A stretch of 24,316 bases of DNA from a virus. Both the position numbers and the translations under genes were made by a program. The stretch lies in the IMG/VR virus record IMGVR_UViG_3300042905_005541, positions 1-24,316 of that record; one strand, given 5' to 3'. Below are positions 7,221-13,678 of the stretch, piece by piece (within the stretch, counting starts at the first letter, position 1; every line of letters begins with the position of its first letter). Under the pieces are notes generated by a model. The model had not been told where the DNA came from and ran no database searches. It saw nothing but the letters and a program-made list of their open reading frames with translations.

Positions 7221-7644
7221 TTTCTCCTATTGCCTCCCATGCTTTAGCCTCTGCAATACCATCTTCTTTGCGGTATTTTTTCATTGACTTTCTGTTTACC
7301 AATTCTTGCAAGTCAATAACGTTGGTGTTTTCAGGTTTGGTCAAATTTTCTTTTTCAGTTTTCCCGACTTGGTGCATTTCCTCACACATATCATGGCTAA
7401 AGCGCATATCCATTATTTCCATCTCAATTAGGGTGATAAACTTTAGCCCTAGTCCACACTGCATTCGTTGGCAAATTGGTTGTTTGTCAGTTTCGGGGTT
7501 GTAAGCAGGGATGGCCATTTTAATTAACTGGGGTTGAATTTTCCCTGTGTCATTGCAGCAATGGCATTTAATATTCGGTTGTAAATCTTCCAGCTTGTAG
7601 GCTTTTGCTGGTGCTGGTGCTGGCGTTAATGAGAATTTAAGCAT
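7213..7644 (-). CDS. Hypothetical protein with Cys-rich zinc-ribbon-like segment
   Basis: A protein of 143 residues. After an Ala/Pro-rich start it has IKCHCCNDTGKI (Cys27, Cys29, Cys30) and then PICQRMQCG (about residues 57-65), which together could bind zinc in a DnaJ- or replication-accessory-like ribbon. The C-terminal half is charged and helical. It overlaps the preceding replication-like gene by 19 bp and the following small gene by 8 bp, so it belongs to the same translationally coupled replication cluster. A helper of the O-like protein, such as a helicase-loading factor, is a contextual guess only. Confidence 0.6.
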   Translation of the reverse strand: MLKFSLTPAPAPAKAYKLEDLQPNIKCHCCNDTGKIQPQLIKMAIPAYNPETDKQPICQRMQCGLGLKFITLIEMEIMDMRFSHDMCEEMHQVGKTEKENLTKPENTNVIDLQELVNRKSMKKYRKEDGIAEAKAWEAIGENA

Positions 7645-8474
7645 GATAAAATCTCCTCCGTAATTTCCTGTGATTCGTGGCAGAATTTACAAAAATCCTT
7701 GATTGTGGTATCCCTGATGTTTTGGATAATATAACTCGTTGTCCCGTGTGTACATACGCCTAGCCATAACTCATCAAAGCGCGGGTGATTTGCCCAAACT
7801 TCAAATTTATTGGATTGATGAGATGAGCTATCATCACTTGTTCCACAAAAAGATTCCCATTTGGCTTTTAAATCCTCTAGATTACGCTCGATCCACCTCA
7901 TGGGTAATGTAGGAGGTTTAGGCAACTTCTTGGCTTCTTCCTGGCAAAAATTCAAGAAGTTTTTTCTCTCTCCCTCTGAGAGAGATCTGAGGTAAATCTG
8001 GTAAGAATCTGAATATAAATCTGAAGGGGGGCTGGAATTCAGCTTTGACAATGGTTTCGGGGCTTCATTTTCTACGATCAGAGACTGCTGTCTACGATTA
8101 GAGACTTCTGTCTCCATTTGGAGACTTTTGTCTACGATTGGAGACTCTTGTCTACATTTGGAGACTGTTTCTACATTTGGAGACTGTTCTATAATGTTGT
8201 CTCCGTCTAGGTTTGGGTTAGTATTAGTAACTGTGATCTCCCCATGAATTTCAATGGAAATCATTCCTAAAGTTTGCAGTTTGGCGATCGCTTTATAGAA
8301 TGCTGGTTTGCTAATTCCTAGTTCTGCGATGATGTCGGTGGGTTTGTATTTGCCTTTCCACCCATATTTTAGTTTGATTTCAAAATACAGATGTACTAGC
8401 CCACTGGTGGTTAACAACCCTTGGCTGTACCCTTCTAGGGCTTTTTCGATGGTCATTTTATAAAACTGTGCCAT
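7626..8474 (-). CDS. Winged-helix replication initiator-like protein (lambda O-like)
   Basis: A protein of 282 residues counted from the ATG at 8474, which has AAGGGTGG upstream; ATGs at 8489 and 8531 are alternatives. Residues about 1-85 form a winged-helix domain (YKPTDIIAELGISKPAFYKA with a following wing MISIEIHGEITVT). The middle is a repetitive, Gln/Ser-rich linker encoded by 20-bp DNA iterons (8071-8189). The C-terminal part is helical with conserved Trp residues (MRWIERNLEDLKAKW; FEVWANHPRFDELWLG). A DNA-binding N-terminus, a linker encoded by iterons, and a C-terminal interaction domain is the arrangement of lambda O. No lambda P or helicase gene is recognised next to it. Regulator is the alternative. 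Confidence 0.65.
   Translation of the reverse strand: MAQFYKMTIEKALEGYSQGLLTTSGLVHLYFEIKLKYGWKGKYKPTDIIAELGISKPAFYKAIAKLQTLGMISIEIHGEITVTNTNPNLDGDNIIEQSPNVETVSKCRQESPIVDKSLQMETEVSNRRQQSLIVENEAPKPLSKLNSSPPSDLYSDSYQIYLRSLSEGERKNFLNFCQEEAKKLPKPPTLPMRWIERNLEDLKAKWESFCGTSDDSSSHQSNKFEVWANHPRFDELWLGVCTHGTTSYIIQNIRDTTIKDFCKFCHESQEITEEILSCLNSH
8071..8189. repeat. Six 20-bp iterons inside the replication gene (candidate origin)
   Basis: Six head-to-tail copies of a unit close to TCTAC(G/A)(A/T)T(T/C)(G/A)GAGACTNNTG, at 8071, 8091, 8111, 8131, 8151 (19 bp) and 8170. Copy 3 contains the perfect palindrome GTCTCC-ATTT-GGAGAC. The period is not a multiple of three, so the repeats are read in rotating frames without a stop, which points to selection on DNA rather than on the peptide. 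Lambda-type phages place origin iterons inside the initiator gene in the same way. Confidence 0.7.
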
Positions 8475-8562
8475 TATTCCACCCTTCATTACTTGTCCGC
8501 CTGTTATTAAAAAAAGACTCCTAATGTGCATAGGGGTCTTTGTAATTTAGGTTGTTGTTTAC

Positions 8563-9216
8563 TCACTCAATAATAATACCAAGTTTTTGAAACTTTAGCA
8601 ATCTTTCATCCCATAATTTTTCGTATTTTTTGATATTATTTTCGGTGAATATTTGCAGTTTTTCAGGTGAAATTACAATCACTGCTAATTGGGTAATATC
8701 GTTTAGATATGCCGGTGAATCTTGCGTTGGTAATGCTGAAAAATTCCAAGCTTTGGCATAGGCGGCGGTTTGAATGAAAGCTTCGTCTATCCATTGGCGT
8801 TTTTTAATGCGATCGCTAGTTTTCCAGTCTAGCAGGGTTGGTTGATTGTCTATGATTGCTATTAAGTCAGCAGTGCCAGCATAGCCGGAACTGTGCCATA
8901 CTTCTCGCTCACATTCTATGATAGTGATTGATTTTAGGAATGGTTGCAGATGTTTCCACCTTTGGGCGTTGCCTTCATGAATCCAAGTTTCCGCAGGTTC
9001 GACATTAAATTTGTGTAAGTTTTCGATAGCTGCATGAATTTCTTTCCCGCGATTTAGCCGATCATCACTATTATTATTTGCTTGCTCTACGCCGTAAATT
9101 TTGTCCTGTTTGTGCTGCCATTTTCTCAGTCGGTCTTTGGCTTTTTCGTCTTCAGTCGCTCGTAAAATTGTTGTGACTGATGCTAGTTTACCAATGGGCG
9201 TTTCGTGTGTTTTCAT
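8563..9216 (-). CDS. PD-(D/E)XK nuclease (RecB/Cas4-like fold)
   Basis: A protein of 217 residues with the complete motif set of the family: KEIHAAIENLH (His61, Glu65), GTADLIAI (Asp117), TLLDWKTS (Asp130 and Lys132, the D/E-x-K), and QTAAYAKAW (Gln149, Tyr153). No Fe-S cysteines are present, so it is not a canonical Cas4. Phage proteins of this type act as 5'-3' or recombination exonucleases or in DNA end processing. It lies in the early operon beside the O-like protein, consistent with replication or recombination. A recombinase (annealing) partner is not recognised among its neighbours. Confidence 0.8.
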   Translation of the reverse strand: MKTHETPIGKLASVTTILRATEDEKAKDRLRKWQHKQDKIYGVEQANNNSDDRLNRGKEIHAAIENLHKFNVEPAETWIHEGNAQRWKHLQPFLKSITIIECEREVWHSSGYAGTADLIAIIDNQPTLLDWKTSDRIKKRQWIDEAFIQTAAYAKAWNFSALPTQDSPAYLNDITQLAVIVISPEKLQIFTENNIKKYEKLWDERLLKFQKLGIIIE

Positions 9217-9221
9217 GATTT

Positions 9222-9443
9222 TTATTTTAATGGGTTGATAATTAGGTTTAGGGCTGCTGCTTTTTTCTTGGCTGCTTTTTCAGTTAAAGCATTTTGGATT
9301 GTTTCTGGTTTTGAACTAATAAAACGTTTAAAACATACTTTCCATTTTTTGCTTTGTTCTTCTTGAAATGCGAAGAACCCGCAGGGCATTTTAAACAATT
9401 CTTCCCGGTAAGATATGGCTTGATATATTGGTGAATTGTCCAT
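9222..9443 (-). CDS. Small hypothetical protein
   Basis: A 73-residue protein, 5 bp upstream of the nuclease gene and so probably cotranslated. The middle (FFAFQEEQSKKWKVCFKRFI) reads as a small beta sheet, and the C-terminus is helical and Lys/Ala-rich. No family is recognised. Being between the nuclease and unknown early genes it may be a nuclease accessory, without direct evidence. Confidence 0.5.
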   Translation of the reverse strand: MDNSPIYQAISYREELFKMPCGFFAFQEEQSKKWKVCFKRFISSKPETIQNALTEKAAKKKAAALNLIINPLK

Positions 9444-9498
9444 ATTGGTAGTTAGTGATTGGTATTAGAAAAGCAGGGTATTTAACCCTGCCGATGAA

Positions 9499-9732
9499 CT
9501 ATTTAACCTTGAAGACTTCTTTTACTTTGCTTATCTCTCCATTTTTGCTTAAACAGAATATCCAGGTTTTGTCGTACATACTTACATTTGCCGTTATAGA
9601 TGTTTTCCCTTCTGGCATGGCTTCCAATTCTTGAATCATTCCTTTTAAGTCTTTTTGCTCATGCTCGTTTAGGGCATTTTTATCTATTGAATAGATATTT
9701 TTCTTTTCAAAAATTAATTGCGTTAGTCTCAT
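9499..9732 (-). CDS. Small hypothetical protein
   Basis: A 77-residue protein whose start codon overlaps the stop codon of the upstream gene by one base (TAATG), a sign of translational coupling. It has an N-terminal mixed segment, an acidic helix (NEHEQKDLKGMIQELEAMPE) and C-terminal beta strands (TSITANVSMYDKTWIFCLSK). No family recognised. Confidence 0.55.
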   Translation of the reverse strand: MRLTQLIFEKKNIYSIDKNALNEHEQKDLKGMIQELEAMPEGKTSITANVSMYDKTWIFCLSKNGEISKVKEVFKVK

Positions 9733-10340
9733 TATTTCTTACTAGCCTCATCTTTCATGATTGCTTTAAAATCTTCTTGGGCAACTTCATAATTACCGTC
9801 GTAAACTTTAACCATTGTTTTGGGGAGTCCGGTGTCTTCTAAGATTGGGGCGGTTGCCAGGAAATTAGCAATTAATACTAACTGGGCTTTTTCATCTTCC
9901 GTTCTTTCACGCCAGTTAAATTTAACTGACGCGTAGCTACCGTAATCATTGGAGTGTTTGAGGAATGACCCGGTAAATATTCCTGTTGCTGGTTCACCGT
10001 TTGACATTAGTTCGATGATTGTTTGCCCAAATTGTGCTATTGATCGGGTTTTTATGTAGGTTACACAAACTACATTCTTGGGTAGTTTAGTTTCATCTGG
10101 TCCGGCAACAAACCAAATTTGTAGCCAATTTCCAGTCGACTTACCTAACTTCCCGTAGAACTCGTTAGTCCCGATAATCGCAATGTCTAAGCTATTGCTG
10201 ATGAACTCATCTTCGGACTTTGCCCATTGCCCTACCTGGCAGTTATTTCGCACGTTGTAGGGCGGTTTGAAAAAGTTAACGGTTTCTGTTGCCAATTTCC
10301 CAAATACTTTTAATTCAATCGCTGTCGTTTCTGTTGTCAT
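9732..10340 (-). CDS. Conserved hypothetical early protein, single-stranded DNA-binding-like in context
   Basis: A protein of 202 residues, beta-rich in its first three quarters (for example WLQIWFVAGPDETKLPKNVV, CVTYIKTRSIAQFGQTI, YGSYASVKFNWRERTEDE) and helical and acidic or basic at the end (VAQEDFKAIMKDEASKK). It precedes a small coupled gene and the nuclease, which is a place where phages keep single-stranded DNA-binding or recombination proteins, but I see no OB-fold signature that proves it. The gene is preceded by one copy of the 27-nt leader element (10371-10398), 30 nt before the ATG, and has no obvious ribosome binding site. Confidence 0.5.
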   Translation of the reverse strand: MTTETTAIELKVFGKLATETVNFFKPPYNVRNNCQVGQWAKSEDEFISNSLDIAIIGTNEFYGKLGKSTGNWLQIWFVAGPDETKLPKNVVCVTYIKTRSIAQFGQTIIELMSNGEPATGIFTGSFLKHSNDYGSYASVKFNWRERTEDEKAQLVLIANFLATAPILEDTGLPKTMVKVYDGNYEVAQEDFKAIMKDEASKK

Positions 10341-10370
10341 TGTTTTAAATTAAGTTGTGTTGATTTGAAT

Positions 10371-10398
10371 AAGCCTTTTAACGTCTTGCTTAGGACGT
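10371..10398 (-). promoter_or_regulatory. Leader element copy 1
   Basis: First of three near-identical elements in front of consecutive - strand genes. Read on the - strand it holds ACGTC-CTAAGCAA-GACGT (a 5-bp stem with an 8-nt loop) followed by TAAAAGGCTT. It ends 30 nt before the ATG at 10340. Confidence 0.7.
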
Positions 10399-10414
10399 TT
10401 TAACTGTTATGCGT

Positions 10415-10822
10415 TTAATCTTCGTCGTTAATTCCTGTTATGTATGCTTTTTTACTGAATGCGTCAGAACAAAGACTTAGTCCGATGTCTTCAGCCGTTC
10501 GTATTTTGGCTTTTCTTTGGTAAGCTTCTTGTAATAATTCTGAAATATTTAAATTTCTTAAACAAGCTTCCATTACATAAGGCTTTATACTTTCATCAAG
10601 ATTTCTAACTGACAAAGTAGCTTTCTTTTTCATTGCTTCTTGCGAAAACTCTGGGCGTAAGGCTGTTATTAGTGCGCCTCCTTCGATGTTTACCCCGTTT
10701 AGAATTTTTACGCAAGTCGCTATTTTGGAGCAAAGTAATTTGATTTGTTTAATTAAATGATCATCGCTCATTTGAGCAATCATCATTTCTTCGCCTTCTG
10801 TTGTTCTGTGAATTTGAAACAT
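10415..10822 (-). CDS. Hypothetical early protein
   Basis: A protein of 135 residues with a good ribosome binding site (AAGGAAAAATC before ATG). It is largely helical, with segments MSDDHLIKQIKLLCSKIATC, SVRNLDESIKPYVMEACLRN and ISELLQEAYQRKAKIRTAED. No family or motif is recognised. It has the leader element copy 2 (10847-10874) 24 nt upstream of its ATG. Confidence 0.55.
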   Translation of the reverse strand: MFQIHRTTEGEEMMIAQMSDDHLIKQIKLLCSKIATCVKILNGVNIEGGALITALRPEFSQEAMKKKATLSVRNLDESIKPYVMEACLRNLNISELLQEAYQRKAKIRTAEDIGLSLCSDAFSKKAYITGINDED

Positions 10823-10846
10823 GATTTTTCCTTTGATTTGATTAAT

Positions 10847-10874
10847 AAGCCTTTTAACGTCGTGCTTAGGACGT
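10847..10874 (-). promoter_or_regulatory. Leader element copy 2
   Basis: Same element as at 10371-10398, differing at one internal position (16th base on the + strand, G instead of T). The 5-bp stem ACGTC/GACGT is intact. It ends 24 nt before the ATG at 10822. Confidence 0.7.
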
Positions 10875-10907
10875 ACTAATTACCTGTAACTGAAAGTCAA
10901 TGATTAT

Positions 10908-11480
10908 CTATTCATCGTAGTCAACTTCAATTTCATTTTCATATTCGTAATCTTCAATGACTTCATCAACCTTAGATCTAACCTTAAATCTTCGTGATTC
11001 ACGTGGTTCATCAACATTAGATAATTTAGATGTATACCACTCTGGTTGCGGTAAAACTATATTAGGATTCATTTCAATTAATTCTGATTGAACCTTATCC
11101 CAATTTGGATATAATGCCTCAGTTAAGGACTCATAATGAGTCCTTCCAGACATAGCTCTATCATCGGGTATCCAGACAGATACCTCAATTTCTTTCACTT
11201 GCATTGAGTCATCAAACTTATACTCTACTAGAACTGATGTTCCACTTGTAGATGTATAGCTGATCATCATAACCCCTTCATTGAAGGTCAGGGTTAAATC
11301 AGCCCGCATACTCATGTATGGATTAAATGACCTCGATAGTTGTATTTTACTGAAGTTGGATACAACTTCAGTTACGTTATCACCAATCGGAATGTATGTG
11401 GTATTGATACATCTGTTAAGTTTCAATAAGATACAGTTAGCTTCAGAAAATGTGGAAACGGTCTTGTTTAGTAATCTCAT
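10908..11480 (-). CDS. Hypothetical early protein
   Basis: A protein of 190 residues with an AGGA ribosome binding site 4 bp before the ATG. The central part is a run of predicted beta strands (SMRADLTLTFNEGVMMISYT, TSVLVEYKFDDSMQVKEIEV) and the C-terminus is strongly acidic (VIEDYEYENEIEVDYDE). Acidic-tailed small beta proteins in phage early operons can be DNA mimics or single-stranded DNA-binding proteins, but nothing here proves either. Leader element copy 3 lies 27 nt upstream of the ATG. Confidence 0.5.
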   Translation of the reverse strand: MRLLNKTVSTFSEANCILLKLNRCINTTYIPIGDNVTEVVSNFSKIQLSRSFNPYMSMRADLTLTFNEGVMMISYTSTSGTSVLVEYKFDDSMQVKEIEVSVWIPDDRAMSGRTHYESLTEALYPNWDKVQSELIEMNPNIVLPQPEWYTSKLSNVDEPRESRRFKVRSKVDEVIEDYEYENEIEVDYDE

Positions 11481-11507
11481 GATGTCCTGTAATTTGAGTT
11501 ATTAATT

Positions 11508-11534
11508 AAGCCTTTTAACGTCATGCTTAGGACG
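11508..11534 (-). promoter_or_regulatory. Leader element copy 3
   Basis: Third copy of the element, with A at the variable 16th position. Stem CGTC/GACG (4 bp). The match stops exactly after the stem; the flanking bases differ among the three copies, so the conserved unit is 27 nt. It ends 27 nt before the ATG at 11480. Confidence 0.7.
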
Positions 11535-11546
11535 CGGGTGAGTAGA

Positions 11547-11822
11547 TTAAAAACAATCTGAATCTGGATTGTGTAAATTTTTTTCATAATCATCAATAAT
11601 TGAGATTATGAATTTTGCAATGTTCGATTTGTGATTGTGGGTAATTTCTCTCCGTTCCAGACAGCGCAGCAGCGGGTGAATTTTTAATTTGACAGGGTAG
11701 GGATATTCGGTTTCTTGTGAGATCAGGGAACTAACAATTAGGCTGATCTCTTTGTGTGAGTAATATTGGAAATTGTGTCCGTTCTTACTTATTATTTCCA
11801 GCCAGTGTTTCAATGACTCCAT
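11547..11822 (-). CDS. Small hypothetical early protein
   Basis: A 91-residue protein, helical, with HKEISLIVSSLISQETEYPY in the middle and a C-terminal segment HKSNIAKFIISIIDDYEKN. It has no recognisable family. No clear ribosome binding site precedes the ATG. A copy of the 61-bp hairpin repeat lies just upstream (11841-11901). Confidence 0.5.
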   Translation of the reverse strand: MESLKHWLEIISKNGHNFQYYSHKEISLIVSSLISQETEYPYPVKLKIHPLLRCLERREITHNHKSNIAKFIISIIDDYEKNLHNPDSDCF

Positions 11823-11840
11823 AATTTATTAAATGTTGAG

Positions 11841-11901
11841 TGAGTTTCTAACGCGAGTGAGGACTGGGACTCCTTGTGAGTCCCCGACGAATGAGCAAAT
11901 T
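11841..11901 (+). repeat. 61-bp hairpin repeat, copy 1
   Basis: Matches 12978-13038 at 58 of 61 positions. It contains GGGACTC-CTTGT-GAGTCCC, a perfect 7-bp stem with a 5-nt loop, and ends in ACGAATGAGCAAATT, in which an ATG opens an 11-codon frame. It lies between two - strand genes, so if it works as a + strand RNA it would be antisense to the early operon. Confidence 0.75.
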
Positions 11902-11922
11902 CAGGCTCTTGAAGCTGATGAG

Positions 11923-12336
11923 TTAAGCTGCCTTACCCTGGTTTGATTGAATGTAAGCTGATAGTGAATTGAAGTTAAGATGATTAAGTAAAGCCCATGC
12001 ATGCTTGCAAATTGGATATCGAAATTTAGCTTTTACCTGATTAGCAAAATCTGCACATTCACACTGGATGTCGTCGCCAAGTGACACAAAATAAGGGTCT
12101 ATTTGGGATTGAGAGGAAACTTGATATAGGTCTCTGTCGTAATATCCAACGGTTAAATCTTTGGCGCGTTCCTTGCGTGACCGATGGAACTCAATCCAAA
12201 AAAGATTTTTGGATACGAATCGGCCTTGCCCATTAGCAAATTTGACGAAAATTACACGCGCCCAGACTTCTAGCTTTAAAATATCTTTCCGTCCTAAAAT
12301 TTTGATAGCTGCTGTGATAGAATAGATGTTAATCAT
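11923..12336 (-). CDS. SWIM zinc-finger protein
   Basis: A protein of 137 residues with a SWIM motif CxCx15CxH: Cys92, Cys94, Cys110 and His112 (IQCECADFANQ to YPICKHAWALLNHL). The N-terminal two thirds are beta-rich with basic residues. AGGAG lies 8 bp before the ATG. Small SWIM proteins of this size are common in cyanobacterial genomes and mobile elements, where they are thought to bind DNA. Its leader has a potential GCCGCC/GGCGGC hairpin (about 12380-12406). It is the second gene of the early operon, so it may regulate it. Confidence 0.75.
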   Translation of the reverse strand: MINIYSITAAIKILGRKDILKLEVWARVIFVKFANGQGRFVSKNLFWIEFHRSRKERAKDLTVGYYDRDLYQVSSQSQIDPYFVSLGDDIQCECADFANQVKAKFRYPICKHAWALLNHLNFNSLSAYIQSNQGKAA

Positions 12337-12434
12337 TTGGTTCGCTCCTGTGATTTGCTAGTGTTGAGGCTTTTGGATTGGCCGCCTTTGTTGACTCCAT
12401 TGGCGGCTGATTTATTTGGGGATAACGTTTATCA

Positions 12435-12644
12435 TCATTCTTTAGCTCTAGCGCGGCGTTTACATCTGTGAATAGCTTTATCAAGAATTTTGTGTAATCG
12501 GTTTACATCTGTCTGGGCTGCTATCCAGTGATCGAAACTTGATTTTAATTCGTCTGCTATTGCTGAGGCTTCTAGTAATTCTTTGAGTAATCGGCTTGCT
12601 AATTCGTTGGCTTCTATTAGTAAAATGGCTTGCTGTTTAGTCAT
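12435..12644 (-). CDS. Small helical basic protein, first early gene
   Basis: A 69-residue, almost entirely helical protein (AILLIEANELASRLLKELLE and onward) with a basic C-terminus CKRRARAKE. It is the first gene after the early promoter at 12696-12725, with AAGGA about 11 bp before the ATG. No family is recognised. Being first in an early operon it could be a small regulator or host-takeover protein. Confidence 0.55.
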   Translation of the reverse strand: MTKQQAILLIEANELASRLLKELLEASAIADELKSSFDHWIAAQTDVNRLHKILDKAIHRCKRRARAKE

Positions 12645-12695
12645 GGGTTAAAATCCTTTTTTTTGTGTTTGATGATTGAACTTATCTACTCTTAT

Positions 12696-12725
12696 ATAGT
12701 AGCTTGTATACTGGCTATTTGTCAA
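12696..12725 (-). promoter_or_regulatory. Early promoter with embedded operator
   Basis: On the - strand TTGACA (12725-12720) and TACTAT (12701-12696) are 18 bp apart, directing transcription toward the early operon. The spacer carries the 18-bp palindrome TAGCTTGTATACTGGCTA (12700-12717), centred on GTATAC, so a bound repressor would block polymerase. The 26 bp 12701-12726 recur exactly at 13684-13709. Confidence 0.7.
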
Positions 12726-12754
12726 GTGGTAAATAAAAAATATTTTTACTCAAA

Positions 12755-12772
12755 TAATTGATATACTGGTTA
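12755..12772 (+). promoter_or_regulatory. Second, degenerate operator
   Basis: TAATTGATATACTGGTTA matches the operator above at 13 of 18 positions and sits 23 bp before the ATG at 12795. TATACT inside it (12763-12768) could be the -10 element for that gene, which would make it autoregulated. Confidence 0.5.
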
Positions 12773-12794
12773 TTGATGATAGTGAGGTTCTGTA

Positions 12795-12980
12795 ATGGTA
12801 ATGAATCGTCGTGGTAATCCCGACCTTGATAAGCATTTTATCCAGCCGATGGGTGACAATCCCTTACTTGGGCATCTTCAGGTTAGGATTGACTCTCAGG
12901 ATTTAGCTAAATTAAAAGAACTCCCCAATTGGCGGCAAGTTCTTCGGATTAAAATTCGTGAGATTGTAGCTGGTGGTTGA
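12795..12980 (+). CDS. Small ribbon-helix-helix-like protein, candidate repressor
   Basis: A 61-residue protein, divergent from the early operon, with GAGG 7 bp before the ATG. It starts MVMNRRGNPDLDKHFIQPMG; the second half reads as strand (HLQVRIDSQDL), helix (AKLKELPNWR) and helix (QVLRIKIREIVAG), the pattern of Arc/CopG-type ribbon-helix-helix proteins in which the first strand contacts DNA. Similar short RGNP-starting proteins occur in cyanobacteria. Operator-like palindromes flank its promoter region, so it is the best positional candidate for the protein that binds them. Its stop codon lies within the second 61-bp repeat. Confidence 0.6.
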   Translation: MVMNRRGNPDLDKHFIQPMGDNPLLGHLQVRIDSQDLAKLKELPNWRQVLRIKIREIVAGG

Positions 12981-13038
12981 GTTTCTAACGCGAGTGAGGA
13001 CTGGGACTCCTTGTGGGTTCCTGACGAATGAGCAAATT
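12978..13038 (+). repeat. 61-bp hairpin repeat, copy 2
   Basis: Second copy of the element at 11841-11901. Two of the three differences fall in the hairpin arm (GAGTCCC becomes GGGTTCC). Both keep pairing as G-U wobbles in a + strand RNA but would give A-C mismatches in a - strand RNA, so the + strand is probably the functional one. A further inverted repeat GCAAATTA/TAATTTGC (13032-13039 and 13056-13063) and a GGCCAG/CTGGCC hairpin (13092-13108) follow. Confidence 0.75.
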
Positions 13039-13115
13039 AGAACATTTATCACTGTTAATTTGCATGATTTTAATTGGTGGTGGATTGAATAGGCCAGGAA
13101 AACTGGCCAGAAAAA

Positions 13116-13652
13116 TTAGAACAATGACAACTGTGTGTGCGGTGGCCGAATATTTAAGGCTGATTCACAACCAAACCAACCAGACCACCCAGGCACGGGA
13201 ATCAACCCCCAACCAGGAGGGCACGGGAGAGAGCCTAGGAAAACAAGGCAGGGAACACCAGATCCCAGAGCAAAAGCCAAGCTCGCCCAAGAACCTGAGC
13301 CACTGCCGCAGAATGCGGTCGAGGAACAGGAAGAAGGTAGCAAACCAGTTGGGCAGGGAGACGACGGAAAGGAAACCCACAAACCATTAGCAGCTTTTAC
13401 CGCTTTGACTACTGCCACAGAACGGGCCGCAAACCTACCTTTCCCAGTACCGTATTTATGGGCATAAAATATTTCTGCTTGTTGAAAACTTACACGGAAA
13501 TAGGCATCTATGCCATTAGCGCATCCTACTAGTATGCGAGAATCTTTTGGCACGGAAATTACTGCTCTTAGACAAGCGCCGTTGCTGTGCAACTTTCTTG
13601 ATCCTGAGAAACCGAACGCGGAAAACTGAGAAAAAATCTTTGTCAGTGACAT
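13116..13652 (-). CDS. SLOG-superfamily (DprA/LOG-like) Rossmann protein
   Basis: A protein of 178 residues from the ATG at 13652. It has three landmarks of a SLOG family common in cyanobacterial mobile elements: an N-terminal FGFSGSR nucleotide-binding loop, VGCANGIDAYFRVSF, and a C-terminal GSGSGSWASLAFALG followed by PCLVFLG and PPGWGL. SLOG proteins bind nucleotides or single-stranded DNA and several act in defence signalling or DNA processing. The 3' half of the gene is markedly GC-rich for this window and leaves two other frames open, which look like shadows. It is driven by a near-consensus promoter sharing its operator with the early operon. Exact function unknown. Confidence 0.75.
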   Translation of the reverse strand: MSLTKIFSQFSAFGFSGSRKLHSNGACLRAVISVPKDSRILVGCANGIDAYFRVSFQQAEIFYAHKYGTGKGRFAARSVAVVKAVKAANGLWVSFPSSPCPTGLLPSSCSSTAFCGSGSGSWASLAFALGSGVPCLVFLGSLPCPPGWGLIPVPGWSGWFGCESALNIRPPHTQLSLF

Positions 13653-13678
13653 AACAACACCAACCAAACTACATTATT

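Noticed and set aside
7160-7504. + strand frame of 114 codons
   Set aside because: It is antisense to well-coupled - strand genes and has no recognisable feature.
11915-11921. CTGATGA next to the 61-bp repeat, as in a hammerhead ribozyme core
   Set aside because: The GAAA partner and the stems are not present, and the motif is missing from the second copy.
11841-13038. The 61-bp repeats as ends of an insertion sequence or attachment sites
   Set aside because: No transposase or integrase lies between or near them, no target duplication is visible, and the differences preserve RNA pairing.
13028-13467. Two + strand open frames (13028-13390 and 13135-13467)
   Set aside because: They overlap the SLOG gene on the other strand, whose conserved motifs are convincing. 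The + strand products are low-complexity and follow from GC-rich composition.
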